Assembly: GCA_964434165.1 (NCBI GenBank)
Contig: CAYSUS010000207.1
Span: 1 to 6,063 of the forward strand
DNA: 6,063 nt
Direction: 5' to 3'
DNA from: CAYSUS01 sp964434165
GTDB taxonomy: Bacteria > Planctomycetota > Planctomycetia > Pirellulales > Thermoguttaceae
The stretch's first letter is position 1. The number at the start of each line of letters is the position of its first letter. Shown piece after piece: positions 1 through 5,653 of this stretch. The position numbers were made by a program, and so were the translations under genes. The notes beneath the pieces are model-generated. The model worked only from the letters and a program-made list of their open reading frames with translations. It ran no database searches and was not told the origin of the DNA.

Positions 1-1731
1 GGCGAGTTCCGCGCCAGCCAGCTGGTGGGCGACTGCATCCTCGACTCCAACGACCTGGAGCGGGAGCGGGGCATTACCATCCTCGCGAAGAACATCGCCC
101 TGCACTACCGGGGCGTGAAGATCAACCTCATCGACACGCCGGGTCACGCGGACTTCGGCGGCGAGGTGGAACGCGTCCTGCGCATGGCCGACGGGGCCCT
201 CGTGCTGGTCGATGCGGCCGAAGGGCCGCTGCCGCAGACGCGGTTCGTCATCTCCAAGGCCCTCCAGTGCGGCCTCAGGCCGATCGTGGTGATCAACAAG
301 ATCGACCGCAGCGACGCCCGGCCCCACGAGGTGCTCACGGAGACCTTCGACCTGTTCCTCGACCTCGGGGCCGACGAGTTGCTGGGCGATTTCCCGCACA
401 TCTTCGCCACGGGGCGGGGTGGCTACGCGACCGAGGACCCCCGCGTGCCCGGCGACTCGATGCGGCCCCTGCTGGACCTGGTGCTCTCGGCCGTGCCCGG
501 GCCCGAGATCGATCCCAAGGCCCCCCTCCAGATGCTGGTGACCACGCTCGACTGGTCGGACTACGTCGGCCGCATCGCCGTGGGTCGGATCTACGCGGGC
601 ACGCTGCGCCAGGGCCAGCCGATCGCCCTGATGCAGGCCGGCGGCAGGGAGCTTGTGGAGCGGGTCAGCGAGGTCCACCTGTTCGACAAGCTGGGCCGCG
701 TCCAGGTCGAGGAGGCCGAGGCCGGCGACATCGCGGCCGCGGTGGGCCTGGACACCGTGTCCATCGGCGACACGATCAGCGACGTGGAGGTCCGCCGCGC
801 CCTGCCCCGCGTGGAGGTCGATCAGCCCACGATCCAGATGCTCTTTGGCCCGAACACCTCGCCGTTTGCGGGTCGCGAGGGCCGGTTCGTCACCACGCGC
901 CACGTGCGCGAGCGGCTCTACCGGGAGCTGGAGCGGAACGTGGCCCTCCGCGTCGAGCCGCACGACGGGAGCGACTGGTTCCGCGTGTCGGGCCGGGGCG
1001 TACTCCACCTGGCCGTGCTCATCGAGATCATGCGCCGCGAGGGATACGAGCTTTCCATCGGCAAGCCCAAGGTGATCCTCCGTGAGAGCGAGGGGGTGCT
1101 GGAGGAGCCGTTCGAGAGCCTCGTCGTCGAGGTGCCCAACGACAAGCTGGGGCCGGTCATGGAGCTGGTCGGCGCGCGCCGCGGGCAGATGACCGAGATG
1201 ACCGCGCACGACGACTACACGTACGTCGTGTTCTCGATCCCGGCGCGGGGTCTGATCGGGCTCCGCACGCGCTTGCTCAACGCCACGCAGGGGACGGCCG
1301 TGATCCACCACCGCTTCGAGGCCTACCGGCCCGTCGAGGAGGAGATCGCCGGCCGGGGCAACGGGGTGCTCGTTTCGATGGTCGCGGGGCGCGTGGTCGC
1401 CTACGCCCTGGACGGACTGCAGGAGCGGTCCGAGCTGTTCGTCTCGCCCGGCGACGACGTGTACGAGGGGATGATCGTGGGCGAGAACAGCCGCTCGGAC
1501 GACATGCCGGTCAATCCCACCAAGGAGAAGAAGCTCACCAACATCCGTGCGGCCGGCAGCGACAAGAACATCCTCCTCCGGCCCGCCCGCGACATGTCGC
1601 TGGAAGTGGCCCTGGAATACATCGAAGACGACGAGCTGGTCGAGGTCACTCCGGGGAGCATCCGGCTCCGCAAGATCGTGCTCAAGGAGGCCGACCGCCG
1701 CCGCGCCGCGCGCCAGGCGGCCCGGGCGTGA
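1..1731 (+). CDS. typA: TypA/BipA translational GTPase (5' end outside window)
   Basis: TypA/BipA is a ribosome-binding GTPase of the EF-G/LepA class, linked to 50S assembly and stress or cold growth. The frame is open from base 1, giving 576 residues against about 607 in E. coli BipA, so roughly 30 N-terminal residues with the P-loop (G1) lie outside the window. Visible motifs, numbered from base 1: switch I ERERGIT (20-26), G3 DTPGH (45-49), G4 NKID (99-102). At G5 an ATG tripeptide (136-138) stands where many homologues have an SA-type motif. The beta-barrel domain II, domain III (NTSPF, SGRG, VLIE) and domain V (PARGLIGLR from 413) follow in order. The TypA-specific C-terminal domain carries KKLTN (510-514) and DDELVEVTP near the end. 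It stops 2 bases before rdgB, suggesting one transcript. A GTG at 25 could be mistaken for the start, but homology clearly continues upstream of it (GEFRASQL). Confidence 0.97.
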   Translation, partial: GEFRASQLVGDCILDSNDLERERGITILAKNIALHYRGVKINLIDTPGHADFGGEVERVLRMADGALVLVDAAEGPLPQTRFVISKALQCGLRPIVVINKIDRSDARPHEVLTETFDLFLDLGADELLGDFPHIFATGRGGYATEDPRVPGDSMRPLLDLVLSAVPGPEIDPKAPLQMLVTTLDWSDYVGRIAVGRIYAGTLRQGQPIALMQAGGRELVERVSEVHLFDKLGRVQVEEAEAGDIAAAVGLDTVSIGDTISDVEVRRALPRVEVDQPTIQMLFGPNTSPFAGREGRFVTTRHVRERLYRELERNVALRVEPHDGSDWFRVSGRGVLHLAVLIEIMRREGYELSIGKPKVILRESEGVLEEPFESLVVEVPNDKLGPVMELVGARRGQMTEMTAHDDYTYVVFSIPARGLIGLRTRLLNATQGTAVIHHRFEAYRPVEEEIAGRGNGVLVSMVAGRVVAYALDGLQERSELFVSPGDDVYEGMIVGENSRSDDMPVNPTKEKKLTNIRAAGSDKNILLRPARDMSLEVALEYIEDDELVEVTPGSIRLRKIVLKEADRRRAARQAARA

Positions 1732-1733
1732 AC

Positions 1734-2354
1734 ATGGCGCAGACTCTCGTCCTGGGAACGCACAACCGCAAGAAGGGCCTGGAGCTGGCCGCGCTGGTCG
1801 CGCGCGCCGGCCTGGAGGCGGTCACCCTGGCCGAACTCGCCGATCCGGTCGAGGTCGAGGAGACCGGCTCGACCTTCACCGAGAACGCCCGGCTGAAGGC
1901 TTCGCTCCAGGCGAAACACCTTGGCCGGTGGGTCCTGGCCGACGACAGCGGGCTGGCCGTCGATGCCCTCCAGGGCGCCCCGGGCGTCCATTCCTCGCGC
2001 TATGCCGGCCCCGACGCGGACGATGAGGCCAACCGCCGCAAGCTGCGCGCCGCGTTGGAGGGCATTCCGTTGGAGAAGCGCGGGGCGGGCTTCGTCTGCC
2101 ACCTGGCCCTCGCCGATGCGGCCGGGGAGATCCGCGCGGAGGCCCGGGGGACCTGCCGCGGCCGGATCATCTTCGAAGAGCGCGGCCAGCGGGGCTTCGG
2201 CTACGATCCGCTCTTCGAGGTGGTCGAATACCACCGCACCTTCGCCGAGCTGGGGGAGCTGGCCAAGAACCGCCTCAGCCACCGCGCCCGCGCGGCGTGG
2301 CGGATCGTTCCCGAGCTGATGCGCCTGGTGGATACCGGGGCGTGGGAGCGCTAG
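1734..2354 (+). CDS. rdgB: XTP/dITP diphosphatase (RdgB/HAM1 family)
   Basis: A cytoplasmic nucleotide-pool cleaning enzyme that hydrolyses dITP, XTP and ITP to the monophosphate plus pyrophosphate, keeping deaminated purines out of DNA and RNA. The 206 residues match the family size (E. coli 197). Motifs in order: GTHNRKK (8-14, the [ST]xNxxK nucleotide-binding loop), EETGSTFTENA (42-52), the catalytic-acid region ADDSGL (69-74), GAPGVHSSRYAG (81-92), FGYDPLF (155-161) and SHRARA (182-187). Two starts are possible: ATG at 1734, which gives the usual very short lead-in before the first strand, or GTG at 1728, whose GTGA overlaps the typA stop and adds two residues. I prefer ATG. No strong Shine-Dalgarno sequence is visible, so translation is probably coupled to typA. 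The TAG stop shares bases with the stop of the convergent metallopeptidase gene. Confidence 0.93.
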   Translation: MAQTLVLGTHNRKKGLELAALVARAGLEAVTLAELADPVEVEETGSTFTENARLKASLQAKHLGRWVLADDSGLAVDALQGAPGVHSSRYAGPDADDEANRRKLRAALEGIPLEKRGAGFVCHLALADAAGEIRAEARGTCRGRIIFEERGQRGFGYDPLFEVVEYHRTFAELGELAKNRLSHRARAAWRIVPELMRLVDTGAWER

Positions 2355-3121
2355 CGGCACGGCCCCCAGATCTCTTCGAGCAGGTCGTGGAGCGCCGGAT
2401 CGTGCTCCTCGAGCTCCGCGCGCACGAAGGGATAGAAGTCGTTGCGGTAGAAGTAGGCCTCGGTCCCCTCGGCGAAATACTCCTTGTGGTCGGTCAGCGC
2501 GTAGTGGCGGACCTTCTTGCCGGTGTAGAGCAGGACCTTCTCGTAGGTGCCGGCCTCCTTGGCCTTGCCGTAGGCCGCGACGATCCGCGCCTCGTCGAAG
2601 CCGAGGACCTGGTCGTGATAGGAGTGGGCCAGCTCGTGCAGCACGACCATGGGATGCTTCAGCATCTGCTGGCGCGACAGCAGCGCGGCCGCTCTGGGGA
2701 TGTGGACCATCTTGACCAATCGCGGGTCGTGCCCGTGCGACTTGAGCCAGCCAAGGTCGGGGTGATACTGCATCGACCCGAGCGTCGGGTGGTGATGCTC
2801 GATCCAGATCTCCAGCTTCTGCATTTCAGCCAGCCGGTCGGGCGGCAGCAGGATGGCAATCCGCTGGAGGTGGTTGGCGAGCATCTTCAATGCCCGGCCG
2901 CCCTTCCCGCTGTGCTCCCCCTTCAGCAGCCTGGGGTCGACGTGGACGGTCCACCCCTCGATCTTCTGCACCACGGGCTCGAAGCGGTGCTTCCTGGCGA
3001 TCTCGAGGTCCCGATCGCGCTTGGCGGCGGGACGCTTGTCCCCTTCGGCCAGGGCGAGCGAACCGAGGACCAGAGCGGCGAGAGAAACGAGAACGATGGC
3101 TGGGGTCTGAGTTCGGGTCAT
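2351..3121 (-). CDS. Secreted zinc metallopeptidase, lethal-factor/PPEP-like active site
   Basis: A 256-residue protein with a signal peptide: basic MTRTQ, a hydrophobic core to about residue 22, and an ALA cleavage site near 23-25. The zinc motif HELAH is at 162-166. Downstream, Y207 and E214 lie in a YALTDHKEYFAEG stretch. In anthrax lethal factor and the clostridial Pro-Pro endopeptidase PPEP-1, the third zinc ligand is a glutamate seven residues after a catalytic tyrosine. Here Y207-E214 has the same spacing, and EYFAE resembles EFFAE of lethal factor. I infer a gluzincin acting outside the cytoplasm; its substrate is unknown. H162, E163, H166, Y207 and E214 are all present, so it should be active. 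The frame stays open upstream to an ATG at 3355, but that 78-residue extension is Ala/Pro/Arg-rich and would bury the signal peptide. Only GGAA two bases before the ATG resembles a Shine-Dalgarno, which is too close to be convincing. The exact family is uncertain. Confidence 0.85.
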   Translation of the reverse strand: MTRTQTPAIVLVSLAALVLGSLALAEGDKRPAAKRDRDLEIARKHRFEPVVQKIEGWTVHVDPRLLKGEHSGKGGRALKMLANHLQRIAILLPPDRLAEMQKLEIWIEHHHPTLGSMQYHPDLGWLKSHGHDPRLVKMVHIPRAAALLSRQQMLKHPMVVLHELAHSYHDQVLGFDEARIVAAYGKAKEAGTYEKVLLYTGKKVRHYALTDHKEYFAEGTEAYFYRNDFYPFVRAELEEHDPALHDLLEEIWGPCR

Positions 3122-3623
3122 GCTTCCACGTTCGTGGGGAAATGGAGCGGCGGCCGGGGGAGCCGGGGTTGGGGCGGTCGATACGTCGCACGATAGCACG
3201 GCAGCGGCCCTGAATCCAGCCGGCGACCGTCTCGCGCCCCGGGGGGCGACCATCACACCCTGGCCAACGGACGAAGCGACCGGCGGGGCAAATGCGCCGC
3301 CTACCCGATCGTCAAGCCGCGCGCAAGCGCCCCTGCGAAACCGCTCGGGTGCCACTTTGCGCCGTTAACCGTTTCGGACTGCGGCTCGAAGCAGCCCGTA
3401 ACCTGGAGCATCGAGGCGTTACCTGCCGACCTCCTTCGCCCCGCCTGGGCCGAAGCGGGAAACGATCGACTTCTTCGAGCCGTTCGTGCTTCCGGCCCTG
3501 GTCGGGCTGGGGGCGCAGTTGCTGGTGCTGTTTGGCTTGAGACTTGCGCCCTGGTAGTCTGGTGCGCGTCGCGCGGACGGCGTTGTCGGCTCGACGCAAC
3601 GAACCATCGACGCGAGGCCTGCC
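3122..3623. other. Divergent intergenic region, no convincing gene
   Basis: About 500 bases separate the divergent metallopeptidase and hydrolase genes, so it should hold promoters for both. Open frames crossing it translate to Arg/Ser/Pro-rich, low-complexity products typical of non-coding reading of GC-rich DNA. Three details stand out. CGATA occurs twice with a 12-base period (3179-3183 and 3191-3195), 58-74 bases before the metallopeptidase start. There is an 18-bp near-palindrome at 3232-3249 (8 of 9 positions pair). A short frame, 3402-3557, ends in a strongly hydrophobic segment (3483-3545) but has no ATG. I see no RNA gene or mobile element. Confidence 0.6.
3532..3560 (+). promoter_or_regulatory. 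Weak sigma-70-like promoter candidate for the hydrolase gene
   Basis: TTGGCT (3532-3537, 4 of 6 to TTGACA) is followed after 17 bases by TAGTCT (3555-3560, 3 of 6 to TATAAT). A TG one base upstream of the -10 element (3552-3553) resembles an extended -10. It lies about 60 bases before the hydrolase ATG, a reasonable position. The -10 match is poor, and such matches occur by chance. Confidence 0.22.
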
Positions 3624-5243
3624 ATGACCCACGGAACGCCCCGAGCCCCATGGTTCGCGCTGGCGCTGGCTCTGGCGGTCACGGTCGCGGACCGCGCCGC
3701 CCCCGCGGCGGTGTTTCAGTACGCCGTGCCCGTCGCGGCGCGCAAGGCCCCCGGCACGGCCTGCCTCTGGATACCGCCGCAAGCCGAGCGCGTACGCGGC
3801 GTGGTCGTGGCCGGCATGACGCTCATGGAACGGGAGCTCGCCAAAGACCCGCGAATCCGCCGCGCATGCGAAGAGGCGCAGTTGGCGATCGTGTTCGTCA
3901 AGTGCGGACTGGGGGCCGTGGACCTGCCCAAGGTGCTCGAGGATCTCGCGGAAGTCTCGGGCTACGGGGAGCTCAGAGCGGCGCCGCTGCTGTTCGTCGG
4001 GCACTCGGCCGGTGGACCGCAGGCCAAGGCCCGGGCGATCGAAATGGCCCCGCGTTGCTTCGGACTGGTGTTGTATCGGGGCGGCGTCCCGGGAGGCCCA
4101 CAGCCGGTCCCGCCCGGCGTGCCGGTGCTGATGATGGTCGGGCAGTTCGACGAGTTCGGCGGCACCATGCGCGACGCCTCGGGGCGCGAGAGTTGGCAAG
4201 GCGGGCGCGATGCCGTGGGCGAGTTCCGCAAAGCCCACGCGCGCAACCTGGCGAGCATCCTGGTCGAGCCCGGCGCGGGGCACTTCGCGTGGTCGGAGCG
4301 CAACGCGGTTTACCTCGCCCAGTTCCTGCGCAAAGCGGCCGAAGCCCGCATTCCCGACGGGCCCCTCCACGCACGCGAGCCGGTCGCCTGCAACCAGATC
4401 GACCATGCGACCGGCTGGCTCTCCGACTTGAGGATCGAGAAGCAGGGCCAGCCGGAGTCGGCCCCCTACCGCGAGTACGGGGGCGACAGGTCCTTGGCGG
4501 CGTGGCACTTCGACCGGCCGATGGCGGAGGCCACCGTGGCGTACCATGCGGGCGGATTCGCCAAAAAGGACCAGTTCATCAAGTGGGAAGACCCGTACTG
4601 GGTCGATGCCGGCGCGCGGTTCTTCTTCACCAAGATCAAGTGGGTGGACGACGGGCAGACCTTCGAGGTCCATCCCGCGTACGCCGACGTGTATCCTTCC
4701 CAGCCGGGGGGACGCGGCCCGAAGTGGCTGGCGGCCGGCAAGCCGGTTGGCCACTGCCGCGCGCCCATTCGCGTGAAGCCCGTGAGCGGACCGGTCGTCG
4801 CCGCGGGCAGCAATACTCTGCGGATCCAGTTCGACAATCTGGCCCCGGCCACGGGAAGCGCGCGCGCGACCTTCCTGGCGGCGAGCCCGGGCGACGACGA
4901 GTTCCGCTACACCGAGCAGGTGGGAATGCTGCCTCGAGGCTTCCGAGGCTTCACGCGCGGCGCGGACCAGCAGATCACCTTTCCGCCCATCGGCCCCCTG
5001 AAGCCCGACGGCCCGGCGGTGAAGCTTCGGGCGACCAGCGATGCGGGGCTTCGCGTGGAGTATTACGTTGCCTGTGGCCCGGCGACGGTCGAGGGCGACC
5101 GGCTCCGCGTGGCCGAGTTACCGCGTCGCGCGAAGCTTCCCATCGAGGTGGAGGTGGTCGCATGGCAGTTTGGCCGCGGCATCGAACCGTTGGTGAAGAC
5201 GGCCGAGCCGGTTGCGCGGAAGACCCGCATCGAAAGGCCGTAG
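3624..5243 (+). CDS. Secreted alpha/beta hydrolase with C-terminal Ig-like domain
   Basis: A 539-residue protein, probably an exported esterase or lipase-like hydrolase. An Arg-containing N-terminus and hydrophobic stretch (about 10-22) lead to a likely cleavage site near residue 29. The hydrolase domain spans about 30-240: strand GVVVAG, nucleophile elbow GHSAGG (126-131, Ser128), acid Asp176 in VGQFDEF after strand VLMMV, and His220 in GAGHFAW. Residues about 250-450 form a Trp- and aromatic-rich, beta-rich region I do not recognise. Residues about 455-530 resemble bacterial Ig-like domains with the pattern TSDAGL, then VEYYVACGPATV, then LPIEVEVVAWQFGR. The start is ATG with GAGG (3614-3617) six bases before it, the best ribosome-binding site in the window. 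The gene is single, flanked by the divergent metallopeptidase and a convergent tRNA. The substrate cannot be read from sequence; the secreted setting suggests polysaccharide esters or other extracellular polymers (inference). Confidence 0.87.
   Translation: MTHGTPRAPWFALALALAVTVADRAAPAAVFQYAVPVAARKAPGTACLWIPPQAERVRGVVVAGMTLMERELAKDPRIRRACEEAQLAIVFVKCGLGAVDLPKVLEDLAEVSGYGELRAAPLLFVGHSAGGPQAKARAIEMAPRCFGLVLYRGGVPGGPQPVPPGVPVLMMVGQFDEFGGTMRDASGRESWQGGRDAVGEFRKAHARNLASILVEPGAGHFAWSERNAVYLAQFLRKAAEARIPDGPLHAREPVACNQIDHATGWLSDLRIEKQGQPESAPYREYGGDRSLAAWHFDRPMAEATVAYHAGGFAKKDQFIKWEDPYWVDAGARFFFTKIKWVDDGQTFEVHPAYADVYPSQPGGRGPKWLAAGKPVGHCRAPIRVKPVSGPVVAAGSNTLRIQFDNLAPATGSARATFLAASPGDDEFRYTEQVGMLPRGFRGFTRGADQQITFPPIGPLKPDGPAVKLRATSDAGLRVEYYVACGPATVEGDRLRVAELPRRAKLPIEVEVVAWQFGRGIEPLVKTAEPVARKTRIERP
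4935..4952 (+). repeat. Perfect 9-bp tandem duplication inside the hydrolase gene
   Basis: CGAGGCTTC is repeated twice head to tail, in frame, coding for RGF-RGF (residues 438-443) with identical codons. It lies in the unassigned region before the Ig-like domain and looks like a small slippage duplication. Confidence 0.85.
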
Positions 5244-5285
5244 CCCCAGGGCCGCGCGCCTCGCCCGAGCCGTCCATCGACCATT

Positions 5286-5310
5286 GATTCGCGGCGCCGG
5301 CGCGCGAATC
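5286..5310. terminator. Perfect inverted repeat between convergent hydrolase gene and tRNA-Ser
   Basis: GATTCGCG (5286-5293) and CGCGAATC (5303-5310) are perfectly complementary with a 9-base GC-rich loop. The hairpin starts 4 bases past the tRNA 3' end on the minus strand and 42 bases past the hydrolase stop on the plus strand, where a two-way terminator would be expected. No T-run follows on either strand, so it is not a classical intrinsic terminator. It may instead protect 3' ends or guide tRNA 3' processing. Confidence 0.45.
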
Positions 5311-5314
5311 GAGG

Positions 5315-5401
5315 CGGATGGGGAGGGATTCGAACCCCCGGTGGACTTTCGCCCACTGCAGTTTTCAAGACTGCCGCCTTAGACCACTCGGCCACCCATC
5401 C
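5315..5401 (-). tRNA. tRNA-Ser (anticodon UGA)
   Basis: An 87-base class II tRNA read on the minus strand. The 7-bp acceptor stem is GGATGGG with CCCATCC (perfect), and the discriminator base is G, as expected for serine. The D-arm region contains GGCCGAGTGGT. The anticodon stem is GCAGT/ACTGC around the loop CTTGAAA, giving anticodon TGA (5365-5367), which reads UCA and other UCN serine codons by wobble. The long variable arm has a 6-bp stem GTGGGC/GTCCAC closed by a GAAA tetraloop. The T arm is GGGGG-TTCGAAT-CCCTC with one G-U pair. CCA is not encoded: after the discriminator the sequence runs CCTC, so the CCA-adding enzyme is needed. A good promoter lies upstream at 5432-5461. Confidence 0.97.
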
Positions 5402-5407
5402 GATGGT

Positions 5408-5421
5408 GGGGCGCTTGCCCC
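5408..5421. other. Short GC hairpin in the tRNA-Ser leader
   Basis: GGGGC-GCTT-GCCCC is a perfect 5-bp stem with a 4-base loop. It lies between the predicted transcription start (around 5425 on the minus strand) and the mature tRNA 5' end at 5401, so it would fold in the leader that RNase P removes. The structure is visible; its role is unknown and it could be chance. Confidence 0.3.
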
Positions 5422-5431
5422 GTTGTGGTCA

Positions 5432-5461
5432 ACTCTACCCGTCCGGCCGGCACAGTGTCAA
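5432..5461 (-). promoter_or_regulatory. Sigma-70-type promoter of tRNA-Ser
   Basis: On the minus strand a perfect -35 box TTGACA (5461-5456) is followed by an 18-base spacer and the -10 box TAGAGT (5437-5432, 4 of 6 to TATAAT). The expected start near 5425 leaves a leader of about 24 bases before the tRNA. The exact -35 match and correct position make this the best-supported promoter here. Confidence 0.65.
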
Positions 5462-5653
5462 ACCGGGCATGTCGGGAACGAGCGATTCAACCGCTTGTCC
5501 CCCTCGCGATGGCGGACTGCGATGGGATGCAAGCTACAGTTAGGGAGCTTCAGGCAAGGAGGGCGGTTCGGGGAGCGGCCCTGAAGGTGCGACCGCGCCG
5601 TCCGGTTGTCTGAGTCCGACGCCGCCCAGCAGCATGGAAACGGGGCACGAAGC

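Noticed and set aside
1401..2360. A 319-codon open frame on the minus strand opposite typA and rdgB
   Set aside because: It lies opposite two genes with clear family motifs. Its product is Arg/Ala/Leu-rich without domains, as expected for the complement of GC-rich coding DNA.
2297..3196. A 299-codon open frame on the plus strand opposite the metallopeptidase
   Set aside because: The complementary strand carries HELAH, the Tyr/Glu motif and a signal peptide. This frame has none and overlaps the end of rdgB.
3179..3249. CGATA direct repeats and an 18-bp near-palindrome as an operator upstream of the metallopeptidase
   Set aside because: The repeats are only 5 bases, and short palindromes are common in such GC-rich DNA. 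Nothing links them to a regulator.
3122..3355. A 78-residue N-terminal extension of the metallopeptidase from an ATG at 3355
   Set aside because: It would place a good signal peptide in the middle of the protein, and its composition looks non-coding. The start at 3121 is preferred.
3312..4754. A 480-codon open frame on the minus strand opposite the hydrolase gene
   Set aside because: The plus strand here encodes a signal peptide, a GHSAGG elbow and a full catalytic triad. The minus-strand product is low-complexity and Arg-rich.
3650..5287. A 545-codon open frame on the plus strand, offset from the hydrolase frame
   Set aside because: The product is dominated by Arg, Gly and Pro with no recognisable motif. 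It is a frame shadow of the hydrolase gene.
5315..5401. tRNA-Ser as an attachment site of an integrated element
   Set aside because: I see no second copy of the tRNA 3' end, no integrase and no phage-like genes in the window.
5495..5523. A possible cheD promoter, TTGTCC with TGCGAT 17 bases later
   Set aside because: Only 3 of 6 positions match in the -10 box and the -35 box is weak; no flagellar sigma-28 motif was seen either.
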